Origin: Cryobacterium levicorallinum
GTDB lineage: Bacteria; Actinomycetota; Actinomycetes; Actinomycetales; Microbacteriaceae
Direction: 5' to 3'
Length of the DNA: 64,000 nt
Assembly: GCF_004402405.1 (NCBI RefSeq)
Contig: NZ_SOFE01000023.1
Span: 1 to 64,000 of the forward strand
Part shown: positions 41,076 through 50,390 of the stretch, in pieces
Position numbering within the stretch: the stretch's first letter is position 1
Layout: each line of letters begins with the position of its first letter
The notes under the pieces: model-generated
The model's input: the letters and a program-made list of their open reading frames with translations, nothing else
Databases searched by the model: none
Told to the model about the DNA's origin: nothing
Position numbers and translations under genes: made by a program

Positions 41076-41097
41076 CAATGACCCGGCCCTGTTCTCG

Positions 41098-43263
41098 CTA
41101 TATTTGAGCGGATGTCGCCCCGACGGCAGCACCGATGCCGCGGATTGCCGGGGTGTGGAAGGTGCCGCCGAAGACCCGCTCGCTCGCGCCGACCCGGTCG
41201 AGGTACGGGGTGATCCCGCCCATCTGGAACGGCCAGCCGGCGCCGAGGATCATGCACAGGTCGATGTCCTCGGCTGCGTGCACCACGTCGTCGTCCAGCA
41301 TCCGCTTGATCTCGTCGACCAGACCGTCTTCGACCCGCTGCAGAATCTGCTCGGCGGTCATCGGGGTGCTGCCGCCGGCGACGATCTTCAGTGCACCCTT
41401 GTCGAAGCCGGTACGGCGGCCCTTTCCGTCCCGCTCAAGGATCTTGCCGTGTTCGGCAAGCTTGTGCAGGTTGTCGCTCTCGAAGAACCGGTCGGGGAAC
41501 GCCGCATGGTGCGTGTCGAGCACGTGAGCGCCCACGGTGAGGCCGACCAGCTCGAGCAGCTCGAACGGGCTCATCGGCAGCCCGAACGGCGCCACGGCGG
41601 CCTCCACGACCTCGAACGGGGTTCCGGCGTCGACGGCGTGCATCGCTTCACCGAGCAGCTTGGCGAGTACGCGGTTGACCACGAAGCCGGGCGTGTCCCG
41701 GGTGATCACCGCATTCTTGCGTAACTTGCCGGCGATGACCATGGCCGTGGCGAGGGTGACCTGGTCGGTCTGCGGGGTGTTGACCACCTCGATCAGTGGC
41801 ATGACCGCGACCGGGTTGAAGAAGTGGAAGCCGACCAGGCGCTCCGGGTGGGCAAGCTTTGACCCGATCTGCTCGACCGACAGCGACGATGTGTTCGTCG
41901 CCAGAATCGCCTCGGGCGACACGAACTTCTCGATCTCGGCGAACACGTTCTGCTTGACACTGAGTTCCTCGAAGACGGCCTCGATCACCCAATCGGCATC
42001 GGAGAACAACGACTTGTCGGTCGTACCGGTGACGAGCGCGCGCAGCCGGTTGGCCTCGTCGGAGGAGATGCGATTCTTAGCCTCAAGGGCCGCGATCTCA
42101 CCGTGAATGTACGCAATACCCTTGTCGACGCGGGCCTGGTCGAGGTCGGTGATGACGACGGGGACCTTGAGTCGCCGCACGAACAGCAGCGCGAATTGGC
42201 TGGCCATCAGGCCGGCGCCGATAACGCCGACCTTAGTGATGGGGCGGGCGAGCTTCTTGTCCGGCGCGCCGGCCGGTCGCTTGGCCCGCTTCTGCACGAG
42301 GTTGAAGGCGTAGATGCTCGCCTGCAGCTGGTCACCGGCGATGAGACCGGCCAGGGCCTCATCTTCGCGCTCGAAGCCCTCGGCGCGGCTGCCGCTCTTG
42401 GCGGCCTGCAGCAGATCGAGCGCCACATAGGGGGACTTCGCGACCTCACCGATGCGGTTCACCAGCATCTTGCGGGCGATGCCGATGGCAACGTCCCACT
42501 TGACCAGGCGTTCGATTTTGCCGGGCGCGTTTGGACGCGACACCTTCGTGGTACCGGCGATCACCCCGTCGGCCCAGGCGATGGAATCTTCGAGGAACCG
42601 CGCCGACGTGAACATGACGTCCGCGATTCCGAGCGCGAGGGCATCCGCTCCGGTGAGGGTGCGGTTGTTCTTGAGCGGGTTCTCGATGATGACCTTCAGG
42701 GCATTCTCAATGCCGATCAGGTTGGGCAGCAGGTAGGAGCCACCCCAGCCGGGGATCAGGCCGAGAAAGACCTCGGGTAATGCGATCGCCGGTACAGCCG
42801 CGTCGACCGTGCGGTAGCCCGCGTTGAGGCCGATTTCGAGCCCGCCACCGAGTGCGAGTCCGTTGATGAAGACGAACGACGGTATACCCAGCGTGTCGAG
42901 CTTGCCGAGGGCGTGGTGGCCGAGCTGGCTGAGCAGCTTGCCGGTGTCGAGCGAGGGGATTTCGGCTACCTTGCTGAGGTCCGCTCCGGCAGCGAGAATG
43001 AACGGCTTGCCGGTGACGGCGACGCCGTGTATCTCGCCGCGCCCGGCGCGAGCTTTCAGCTCGTCCATGGTGGCGGCGAACTCGAGCAGGGTAACCGGGC
43101 CGAGCGTGTTCGGCCGGGTGTGGTCACGCCCGTTGTCCAGGGTCACTAGGGCGAGGGTACGGCCGGCACTCAGTGGCACGTCGCGCACAAACGAGTGCGT
43201 GACGACCTCGTCAGCGGAGATCGCAACGAGCGAGCTGAAATCGAGAGAATCGTAGTTGGTCAT
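41098..43263 (-). CDS. fadB: fused enoyl-CoA hydratase / 3-hydroxyacyl-CoA dehydrogenase
   Basis: 721 residues from the ATG at 43263 (ATGA overlap with the thiolase; upstream in-frame ATG at 43335 lies inside the thiolase). N-terminal crotonase domain (about 20-290) with GKPFILAAGADLSKVAEIPS as oxyanion-hole region, then the NAD-binding dehydrogenase domain (about 345-520, VGVIGAGLMASQFALLF) and its C-terminal helical domain (about 525-700, with DTPGFVVNRVL). It carries out the second and third steps of fatty-acid beta-oxidation. Domain order as in E. coli FadB. Confidence 0.92.
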   Translation of the reverse strand: MTNYDSLDFSSLVAISADEVVTHSFVRDVPLSAGRTLALVTLDNGRDHTRPNTLGPVTLLEFAATMDELKARAGRGEIHGVAVTGKPFILAAGADLSKVAEIPSLDTGKLLSQLGHHALGKLDTLGIPSFVFINGLALGGGLEIGLNAGYRTVDAAVPAIALPEVFLGLIPGWGGSYLLPNLIGIENALKVIIENPLKNNRTLTGADALALGIADVMFTSARFLEDSIAWADGVIAGTTKVSRPNAPGKIERLVKWDVAIGIARKMLVNRIGEVAKSPYVALDLLQAAKSGSRAEGFEREDEALAGLIAGDQLQASIYAFNLVQKRAKRPAGAPDKKLARPITKVGVIGAGLMASQFALLFVRRLKVPVVITDLDQARVDKGIAYIHGEIAALEAKNRISSDEANRLRALVTGTTDKSLFSDADWVIEAVFEELSVKQNVFAEIEKFVSPEAILATNTSSLSVEQIGSKLAHPERLVGFHFFNPVAVMPLIEVVNTPQTDQVTLATAMVIAGKLRKNAVITRDTPGFVVNRVLAKLLGEAMHAVDAGTPFEVVEAAVAPFGLPMSPFELLELVGLTVGAHVLDTHHAAFPDRFFESDNLHKLAEHGKILERDGKGRRTGFDKGALKIVAGGSTPMTAEQILQRVEDGLVDEIKRMLDDDVVHAAEDIDLCMILGAGWPFQMGGITPYLDRVGASERVFGGTFHTPAIRGIGAAVGATSAQI

Positions 43264-44465
43264 CGCTTCGCTGCCTTCTTGTTGAAGTGCGGGTTTTCCC
43301 ATATCACGGTGCCACCCTGGCCGAGACCGATGCACATGGCGGTGAGGCCGTAGCGCACCTCCGGGTGGCGCTCGAACTGGTGGGCCAGCTGGTTCATCAG
43401 GCGAACGCCCGAGCTGGCCAGTGGATGTCCCAGCGCAATCGCTCCGCCGTATTCGTTCACGCGCGGATCCTCGTCATCGATGCCGAAGTGGTCGAGGAAC
43501 GAGATCACCTGCACGGCAAAGGCTTCGTTGAGCTCGAACAGGCCGATGTCGGTGATCGACAGGCCGGCCTTGCGCAGCGCCTTCTCGGTGGAGGGCACGG
43601 GGCCAAGGCCCATGACTTCCGGTTCGACGCCGGCGAAGGCGAAACTCGTCATGGTCATTTTCACGCCGAGGCCAAGCTCCTTGGCGGTGGCGCCGCTGGC
43701 CAGCAGGCAGGCGGATGCGCCGTCATTGAGCCCGGAGGCGTTGCCGGCGGTGACCCGTCCGTGGGAGCGGAAGGGAGTGCGCAGGCCTGCGAGTCCCTCC
43801 ATGGTCGTCTCCGGGCGCGGCGCTTCGTCGCGCGTCGCCAGGCCCCACCCTGATTCGCTGCGGGTCGCCACCGAAATCAGGTCGGGCTGAATCGTGCCAG
43901 CTTCGTAGGCCGCGGCGACCTTCTGCTGGCTGCGCAGCGCGAACCGGTCTGAACGTTCCTTGGTGTATTCGGGGAACCGGTCGTGAATGCGTTCGGCGGT
44001 CGCTCCCATGCTGAGGGCGTCTTCGCTGACCAGACGCTCGGACAGGAATCGCGGGTTCGGGTCGGCCCCGAACCCCATCGGGTGACGGCCCATGTGCTCG
44101 ACGCCCCCGGCGATGGCGAGGTCGTAGGCACCGAAACCGATCGAGGACCCCATCATGGTCACCGCGGTCATCGCCCCGGCGCACATACGGTCGATCGCGA
44201 ATCCGGGCACCGATTTCGGCAGCCCGGCCAGCAGTGCAGCCGTGCGACCAAGGGTCAGGCCTTGGTCGCCGGTCTGCGTTGTGGCAGCGATCGCAACGTC
44301 GTCGATACGCTCCGGGGGTACCCCCGGGTTGCGTTCCATCAACCCGATGATCGCCTTGACCACGAGGTCATCGGCTCTGGTATTCCAGTACATGCCCTTT
44401 TCGCCGGCGCGCCCGAACGGGGTGCGAACCCCGTCCACAAAGACGACTTCTGCTCTCTCGGCCAC
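43260..44465 (-). CDS. fadA: acetyl-CoA acyltransferase (thiolase)
   Basis: 401 residues from a GTG at 44465 with GGAGG upstream. Thiolase active sites: nucleophilic Cys in DRMCAGAMTAV, NEAFAVQ, His in GGAIALGHPLASSGVR and the second Cys in MCIGLGQGG. It performs the last, thiolytic step of beta-oxidation and is translationally coupled with the fadB-like gene. Confidence 0.94.
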   Translation of the reverse strand: MAERAEVVFVDGVRTPFGRAGEKGMYWNTRADDLVVKAIIGLMERNPGVPPERIDDVAIAATTQTGDQGLTLGRTAALLAGLPKSVPGFAIDRMCAGAMTAVTMMGSSIGFGAYDLAIAGGVEHMGRHPMGFGADPNPRFLSERLVSEDALSMGATAERIHDRFPEYTKERSDRFALRSQQKVAAAYEAGTIQPDLISVATRSESGWGLATRDEAPRPETTMEGLAGLRTPFRSHGRVTAGNASGLNDGASACLLASGATAKELGLGVKMTMTSFAFAGVEPEVMGLGPVPSTEKALRKAGLSITDIGLFELNEAFAVQVISFLDHFGIDDEDPRVNEYGGAIALGHPLASSGVRLMNQLAHQFERHPEVRYGLTAMCIGLGQGGTVIWENPHFNKKAAKR

Positions 44466-44563
44466 AATGCCTCCAGTAAGTGTTGGATCAGATTCGAATC
44501 GACCTGTCAGGTCGTTTCGATCCTAGGGTGGTGAAATTTCCCACCCGAATCGTTTGCCGGATC

Positions 44564-45787
44564 CTACGACTCCAGATCCGACACGGGATCGGCAACTTGT
44601 GGAACTGCTACAAAAGCATCCGCTATAAATTGTGCAGTCACGTCAACTTGCCAGCGTCGCGCCCCCAACTGGGTTAGCACTTCTCCGACGGATGCCGCAT
44701 CCAGCGGCTCCGGCGGCGTCCACGCCACCCGACGTAGAAAGTCCGGGGTCAGCAGGTTCTCCAGGGGAATCGCCAACTCGTCGCTGACGGTCTGCAGCGC
44801 AGCCCTCGCCGCCTTGTAGCGCACGTCCGCCTCGGGGTTGCGGTCGGCCCAGGCGCGTGGTGGCGGGAGGGTGTCGTTGCTCGCCTTGAGCGGTGGCAAC
44901 TCGGTGGTCACGCGGCCACGCTGAATGGCGGCCCACCACCGGTCGAGTTCGTTGCGACTCGACCGCCCGTTGAACTCGCGCAGGTCGGACAACGCCTGGC
45001 GGGTCTCGGGAAGCACCCGTGCCGCGGCGAGCAGGGAGGCGTCGGGCACCAGACGGCCGGGGGAGACATCCACGTCGCGGGCGAACTCGTCGCGGGCCAG
45101 CCAGAGTTCCCGAGCGACGGCGAGGTTGCGCTGGCCACGCAGCGAGTGCAGGCCGGACAGTCGGCGCCACGGGTCGACGCGGGCGGCCTTGGCCTCCTTG
45201 GCCAGGGTGGCGGCGAATTCCTGGTCGGCGATGTCGGTCTTGTCGGATTCCACCAACAGACCGACCATGCGGTCGCGCAGGTCGGGCAGTAGCTCCACGT
45301 CGAGGGCGGCGTAGACCAGCCACGATTCCGGCAGCGGCCGGGTTGACCAGTTCGCGGCGGAGTGTTCCTTGGCCAGGTGGATGCCCAGGAGCTCTTCCAC
45401 CACCGTGCCCAGGCCGACGCGGGGGATACCGAGCAGCCGGGCAGCGAGCTCGGTGTCAAAGATGCGTGCCGGGTCAAGCCCGACCTCACGCAGGCAGGCG
45501 AGGTCCTGGCTGGCGGCGTGCAGAATCCACTCCGTGTCGGCGAGGGCCTCGTTCAGCTCGCTGAAATCGCCGATCGGCGGCGGGTCGAACAGAAACGTTC
45601 CGGCACCGCGACGGTAAATCTGAATCAGATAGGCGCGTTGCGAGTAGGTGAAACCGGATGCCCGCTCCGCGTCGACCCCGACCGGCCCGTTCCCGGCCGC
45701 CAGGGCGGCCGTGGCGGCGAGGTAGGCCTCGCGGGTATCCACGACCCGGTGCAGAGCGATGGTCTGGTTGGATTGCGATTCAGCCAC
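44564..45787 (-). CDS. rnd: ribonuclease D
   Basis: 407 residues from a GTG at 45787, which overlaps the DUF3000 stop by eight bases. The DEDD exonuclease residues are in VGVDAERASGF, DTEWILHAASQDLACL and WLVYAALDVELLPDL. HRDC-like helical domains follow (about 210-400). RNase D trims the 3' ends of tRNA precursors and other small RNAs. Its location beside DUF3000 and the thiolase is conserved in actinobacteria. Confidence 0.93.
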   Translation of the reverse strand: MAESQSNQTIALHRVVDTREAYLAATAALAAGNGPVGVDAERASGFTYSQRAYLIQIYRRGAGTFLFDPPPIGDFSELNEALADTEWILHAASQDLACLREVGLDPARIFDTELAARLLGIPRVGLGTVVEELLGIHLAKEHSAANWSTRPLPESWLVYAALDVELLPDLRDRMVGLLVESDKTDIADQEFAATLAKEAKAARVDPWRRLSGLHSLRGQRNLAVARELWLARDEFARDVDVSPGRLVPDASLLAAARVLPETRQALSDLREFNGRSSRNELDRWWAAIQRGRVTTELPPLKASNDTLPPPRAWADRNPEADVRYKAARAALQTVSDELAIPLENLLTPDFLRRVAWTPPEPLDAASVGEVLTQLGARRWQVDVTAQFIADAFVAVPQVADPVSDLES

Positions 45788-46370
45788 GGGCTGCTCGGCG
45801 TGCTGACAACATGCTGACTCCTTCCCCAGCGGGAGGGAGTCCGGCGAGCATGCAGAGCAGCTCGCCCCACCCCTCGACGTGGGCGGTGAGATTGTGATCC
45901 AGGGGTGTCCACGACGCGCGCAGTTCAATCTGCGCGCCATCTCCCTGTTTGGCGAGTTCGCCAAAGCCTGACGAGATTATTTTAGTCGCCGTTCCCGACG
46001 CCGCGGTGTACTTGGCCTTGCGGGAGTTCAGGGCGTCGACCAGCCAGGCCCAGGTGACCTCGGCCAGAAAGGGATCGAGTCCGATTTCTACCTCGAGCGG
46101 TGCCTGCGCAAAACATACGACGCGAAAAGCACCGTTCCATCCCTCGGGTTCATCCGGGTCGTACAGCAGAATGAATCGGCCGGTTCCGAGCTCGGAGTCT
46201 TTGCCGGGTCGCATCGGCGTGATATTGGCCGCCAGGGCGAAGGAATACGGTGCAAGCTGGGCCGGCGCGGAAATCTCGGTGACGACTAATTCGGCCCGAC
46301 TCGTCGCGCGACGAATCATTGACAAAGCCGCGGCAAACTCCACGGGCAGCGATTGATCTGTTTCGGGCAC
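45780..46370 (-). CDS. DUF3000 family protein
   Basis: 196 residues from a GTG at 46370. Soluble, with RLIL-type beta strands, the conserved YDPDEPEGWNGAFRVVCFAQ segment and LRASWTPLDHNLTAHVEGWG near the end. Found upstream of rnd in actinobacteria; function unknown. Confidence 0.9.
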   Translation of the reverse strand: MPETDQSLPVEFAAALSMIRRATSRAELVVTEISAPAQLAPYSFALAANITPMRPGKDSELGTGRFILLYDPDEPEGWNGAFRVVCFAQAPLEVEIGLDPFLAEVTWAWLVDALNSRKAKYTAASGTATKIISSGFGELAKQGDGAQIELRASWTPLDHNLTAHVEGWGELLCMLAGLPPAGEGVSMLSARRAARG

Positions 46371-46434
46371 GTCTGCAGACTAGAGTTTTTTCTGGGTGTT
46401 GTCCGTGAGGCACGCCGACCAGTTGGAGGTGCGG

Positions 46435-47652
46435 GTGAACGAGGCACAGCCCCCAAACGGGCGCGCAGAGGCTGCGCAGCGGTCGATTCTGGGGCCGATC
46501 CTGGCCGTCACGGGCCTGGCCGTCGCCGGTGCGGCCGTCGTCGGTCTCGCCACCAGCGCCATTCTCGCCGCGGTCATGGCCAAAACCATCATCACACCCC
46601 CGGCCAAACGCGCGGATGACACGCGGGTGTTCGCGGTCGACCTCGGGCGCGGCCTGATCACCCTGCAACGGCACCGTGATTCGGTGCTCCCGGGCGACTA
46701 CAGCTTTTTCTTTGGCAACGACACCGGCCACGCCCGCGTCGGCGCGATCACCGATCGAACGGCCGCCACCGTCACCCGGCGTATCCTCGCTGTGGACTAC
46801 GGCGACCTCCAGGCCGCCCGGCGCGGCCGGTTCAGCGGCTGGCTCTACACCGGCCCCGACGATCTCGGCTTCCCCTGGCACAGTGTCGCCGTCCCGACCG
46901 CACTTGGCCCGGCCCCTGCCTGGCTCATTCCAGCGGATGCCGCAGCTGCGGGTGGTCGCTGGGTGATCCAGGTGCACGGCCGGGCGGTACGCCGGGAGGA
47001 GGCGCTGCGGGCGGTGCCCGTGTTTCGAGCGGCCGGCTACACGTCGCTGCTCGTCTCTTACCGCAACGATGGGGACGCCCCGGCCAGCCCCGACGGGCGC
47101 TACGGGCTGGGCGACACGGAGTGGGCCGACGTCGATGCGGCCATGAGCTTTGCCGCTGACCAGGGAGCGACCAGCGTCGTGCTGATGGGCTGGTCGATGG
47201 GGGGAGCGATCTGCCTGCAGGCCCTCACCCGCAGCGCACAGGCGCCGCTGATCGTCGGGGTGGTGCTGGAATCTCCCGTGATCGACTGGGCCGACGTCGT
47301 GGCCGCACAGGCCATCGATCGCCGGCTGCCGAGGCAGATCGCCCGCGGAGCAGTCGCGCTGATGGGGTCACGGCAGGGACAACGGCTGACCGGACTCGGA
47401 GCGCCGATCGACTTTGGGCGGCTCGACTTCGTGGCGCGCGCATGTGACCTGCACCGGCCCATTCTGCTGCTGCACAGCGACGATGACGGTTTCGTTCCGG
47501 TCACCGGGTCGCGCCGCCTCGCCGACCGGCGGCCCGACTCGGTGACCTTCGTGGCGTTCACCGAGGCGCGCCACACCAAATTGTGGAACTACGACCCCGG
47601 CCGTTGGGACGCCGAAATCGCCGGCTGGCTGGCGCGGTTAACGCAGCGTTAA
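46435..47652 (+). CDS. membrane-anchored alpha/beta hydrolase
   Basis: 405 residues from GTG 46435 (GGAGG upstream; the open frame from 46396 precedes it). One N-terminal membrane helix (about 17-45, ILGPILAVTGLAVAGAAVV). The hydrolase fold has the nucleophile elbow GWSMGGAI, an acid in HSDDDGFVPV and a catalytic His in EARHTKLW. Substrate not recognisable. Divergent from the DUF3000-rnd operon. Confidence 0.8.
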   Translation: MNEAQPPNGRAEAAQRSILGPILAVTGLAVAGAAVVGLATSAILAAVMAKTIITPPAKRADDTRVFAVDLGRGLITLQRHRDSVLPGDYSFFFGNDTGHARVGAITDRTAATVTRRILAVDYGDLQAARRGRFSGWLYTGPDDLGFPWHSVAVPTALGPAPAWLIPADAAAAGGRWVIQVHGRAVRREEALRAVPVFRAAGYTSLLVSYRNDGDAPASPDGRYGLGDTEWADVDAAMSFAADQGATSVVLMGWSMGGAICLQALTRSAQAPLIVGVVLESPVIDWADVVAAQAIDRRLPRQIARGAVALMGSRQGQRLTGLGAPIDFGRLDFVARACDLHRPILLLHSDDDGFVPVTGSRRLADRRPDSVTFVAFTEARHTKLWNYDPGRWDAEIAGWLARLTQR

Positions 47653-47664
47653 CCGCGCCGAGCG

Positions 47665-48093
47665 TCACGCAGCCACACGCTCCCGCAATTGACGTTTGGC
47701 CCGGCCGAGCATCGCGCTCATGCCGCGTAGGCGCAGCGGTGAGACGGCCTCACTGAGTCCGATCGACTGCGGGTAGTCATCGGGAACGGCCAGCACCTGC
47801 TCCACGCTCAGGCCGTCGAGACCCTGCGCAAGGATCGACGCGAAGCCGCGGGTGGTGGGTGACTCGCGGGGAGCCGTCGCGTGCAGGTGGAACAAACCAT
47901 CGGCATCCACTTCAACGAAGATGAAGACCGGCGACTGGCATTCGACGACGCGTTCGAGCAGATCGGGGTGATCCTGAAACTTCTGCGGAAGTTCCGGCAG
48001 TTCGTTGGCGAACTCGAGCAGCAACAGCAGTCGGTCCTTCTGCTCGAGGGCGAGGAAATCCTCCCGAATCTCGGCCAGCAGGTCCGCGGTCAT
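47665..48093 (-). CDS. sufE: SufE family sulfur-transfer protein
   Basis: 142 residues from the ATG at 48093 (ATGA overlap with the sulfurtransferase). The sulfur-accepting Cys lies in [16 protein letters not shown], and the C-terminal [20 protein letters not shown] is family-typical. SufE receives persulfide sulfur from a cysteine desulfurase, here not in the window. Confidence 0.9.
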   Translation of the reverse strand: MTADLLAEIREDFLALEQKDRLLLLLEFANELPELPQKFQDHPDLLERVVECQSPVFIFVEVDADGLFHLHATAPRESPTTRGFASILAQGLDGLSVEQVLAVPDDYPQSIGLSEAVSPLRLRGMSAMLGRAKRQLRERVAA

Positions 48094-49001
48094 CGGCGAG
48101 GTGCCGGTGCCGGGGCGTCGCCCGGCTCGGTGCCGACGGCGATCGGCACGGCGACGGCGTTGCCCCACTCGGTCCAGGATCCGTCGTAATTGCGCACATT
48201 CTCGAAACCGAGCAGGTGGGTCAGCACAAACCAGGTGTGGCTGGAGCGTTCGCCGATGCGGCAATAGGCGATCACGTCGTCGCCGTCGGTCAGTCCGGCC
48301 TCATCCCGATAGATCGCGTCGAGTTCACTGCGCGAGCGAAAGGTCGAGTCGGTGTCTGCAGCGCGAGCCCACGGCACCGAGGCGGCCGAGGGAATGTGGC
48401 CGCCGCGCAGGGCACCCTCTTCCGGGTAGGCGGGCATCGTCGTGCGGGCTCCGCTGTATTCCTCGGGGGAGCGCACGTCGATGAGCGGCTGTCCGAAGTG
48501 GCCGAGTACGTCGTCTTTGAACGCCCGAATGGGAGCGTCGTCGCGTTCGACGACGGGGTAGTCGGTAGGGGTGACGTTCGAGGCGTCCGTGGTCATCTCG
48601 CGTTCCTCGGCGAGCCATTTCTCGCGGCCACCGTCAAGCAGGCGCACGTCGTCGTGACCGAACAGGGTGAAGACCCAGAGGGCGTAGGCGGCCCACCAGT
48701 TGCTCTTGTCCCCGTAGATGACGACGGTGCTGTCGCGGGCGATTCCCTTGCTCGACAGCAGGGCGGCAAAGGCGGCGCCGTCGATGTAGTCGCGGTTGAC
48801 CTTGTCATTGAGGTCGGTGTGCCAGTCGATCTTGACCGAGCCTCGAATGTGGCCGACTTCGTAGAGCAGCACGTCTTCGTCGGACTCGACCACCACGAGA
48901 CCGGCATCGCCCCGGTGTTGGGCCAGCCACTGCGTGGAAACCAGTTTCGAGGGGTGCGCGTAGGCGGCGAATTTCTCGGTCGTGTCGAACGGGGCAGACA
49001 T
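48090..49001 (-). CDS. sseA: thiosulfate / 3-mercaptopyruvate sulfurtransferase
   Basis: 303 residues with a GGAGG before the ATG at 49001. Two rhodanese domains (about 20-140 and 160-285); only the second has the catalytic Cys, in [12 protein letters not shown]. It transfers sulfane sulfur to thiol acceptors and is cotranslated with sufE, which suggests sulfur handling for cofactors or detoxification. Confidence 0.92.
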   Translation of the reverse strand: MSAPFDTTEKFAAYAHPSKLVSTQWLAQHRGDAGLVVVESDEDVLLYEVGHIRGSVKIDWHTDLNDKVNRDYIDGAAFAALLSSKGIARDSTVVIYGDKSNWWAAYALWVFTLFGHDDVRLLDGGREKWLAEEREMTTDASNVTPTDYPVVERDDAPIRAFKDDVLGHFGQPLIDVRSPEEYSGARTTMPAYPEEGALRGGHIPSAASVPWARAADTDSTFRSRSELDAIYRDEAGLTDGDDVIAYCRIGERSSHTWFVLTHLLGFENVRNYDGSWTEWGNAVAVPIAVGTEPGDAPAPAPRR

Positions 49002-49160
49002 GTAACCTCCAGGTGGGCAGCGGATGCATTCGCAAGTCGGGTTGACCGCGGATTAGGCTTATCGATGCCCACCAGTTAAACCTACGCGGTGCCGGCACAC
49101 TGCGCATTTTGGTTACACCGCGCATTTCGCAGAACGAAGAACGAGAACGGGCGTTTCAGC

Positions 49161-50213
49161 ATGGCACCAGAGGCCCACGAAAAGGCACAGCACACGGTTC
49201 CGCAACTCGCCGACCGCACGCCGACGATCACCGGTCGCGAAATCGTGGCCGAGCTGGTGCCGCCTCCCCAGTTTGAACACGCCTCGTTTGAGAACTACCG
49301 CCCCGACCATGACTATCCGTCGCAGATGACCGCGGTCGAGAAACTCATCGAATTCGTTAACCCCCGCCCGGCCGGGTTCTTCTCCCGCCGCCGTCAGGCC
49401 AAGGAAGACCTGCCCGGTATCTACCTCGACGGCGGTTTCGGCGTCGGCAAGACCCACCTGCTCGCAGCGCTCTGGCATGCGGCGACCGGCCCCAAGTATT
49501 TCGGTACCTTCATCGAATACACCGCGCTGGTCGGTGCGCTCGGCTACCAGGAAACCATCAAGGAGCTGCGCAGCGCGAAGCTCATCTGCATCGACGAGTT
49601 CGAACTCGACGATCCGGGCGACACCATGGTGATGACCCGGTTGCTCGGCGAACTCGTCGCCACCGGCACCCGGGTAGCCGCCACGTCGAACACCCCGCCG
49701 AACTCGCTCGGCGAGGGCCGGTTCGCCGCGCAGGACTTTCTGCGGGAGATTTCCGCAATGAGCGCCAACTTCGAGACCCTGCGCATCGACGGGCTCGACT
49801 ACCGTCGTCGCAACGTGTCCGGCCAGGCCGTCTCCGTCGAACCCGAAGCCCGCGAACACCTGGTGAATACCCTCCTTCAGCGCGGTTCGAAGGTAACCGA
49901 AGACGACTTCGGTGCCCTCATGCGCCACCTCGGCACCGTGCATCCCTCCAAGTACGTCAAGGTCATTCGCGACGTCGAGGTCATCGCCATACGCGGGGTG
50001 TACCTGCTGACCGATCAAACGGATGCCCTTCGCCTCGTGGCCTTCATCGACCGCGTCTACGACGCTGAAATTCCCATCGTCGCGAGCGGGCGCCCACTCA
50101 ACGAGGTGTTCGACGACGAAATGATGGCGGGCGGCTACCGCAAGAAATACCAGCGCTCCCAGTCGCGTATGGTCGCCCTCACCACCGGTGAGCTACCGCC
50201 GCACACCGATTAG
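49161..50213 (+). CDS. zapE: cell division ATPase ZapE (AFG1 family)
   Basis: 350 residues from ATG 49161. Walker A GGFGVGKTHLLAALWHAATG (about residues 95-115), Walker B KLICIDEFELDDPGD, sensor residue in VAATSNTPP. ZapE-type AAA-like ATPases interact with FtsZ in E. coli; in actinobacteria the role is not established. Confidence 0.9.
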   Translation: MAPEAHEKAQHTVPQLADRTPTITGREIVAELVPPPQFEHASFENYRPDHDYPSQMTAVEKLIEFVNPRPAGFFSRRRQAKEDLPGIYLDGGFGVGKTHLLAALWHAATGPKYFGTFIEYTALVGALGYQETIKELRSAKLICIDEFELDDPGDTMVMTRLLGELVATGTRVAATSNTPPNSLGEGRFAAQDFLREISAMSANFETLRIDGLDYRRRNVSGQAVSVEPEAREHLVNTLLQRGSKVTEDDFGALMRHLGTVHPSKYVKVIRDVEVIAIRGVYLLTDQTDALRLVAFIDRVYDAEIPIVASGRPLNEVFDDEMMAGGYRKKYQRSQSRMVALTTGELPPHTD

Positions 50214-50269
50214 CGCACATTCACCGCGCACGACGCACGAAACGTGGCGTTAACAATTCACTCAGGCTC

Positions 50270-50295
50270 GTAACCGACACGAAACACGTCGGAAC
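50270..50295 (+). promoter_or_regulatory. GlnR-type box upstream of amt
   Basis: GTAACCGACACGAAAC (50270-50285) matches the actinobacterial GlnR half-site pair gTnAC-n6-GaAAC exactly. A further GGAACG follows after six bases. GlnR activates ammonium transporter genes under nitrogen limitation, so this fits the downstream amt gene. Confidence 0.65.
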
Positions 50296-50308
50296 GTTTG
50301 TTGTAACG

Positions 50309-50343
50309 GCCACCTCAGATACTTGACTCGTATCCGAGGTGGC
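50309..50343 (+). promoter_or_regulatory. 14-bp inverted repeat in the amt promoter or leader
   Basis: GCCACCTCAGATAC (50309-50322) and GTATCCGAGGTGGC (50330-50343) pair at 13 of 14 positions around TTGACTC. It lies 24 bases after the GlnR-type box and 48 bases before the amt ATG. It may be a second operator or a leader hairpin; no T run follows. Confidence 0.55.
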
Positions 50344-50390
50344 TCACTTCGCGTTACACCCTGCACATTCGAAACGCGTGAGGACAATCT

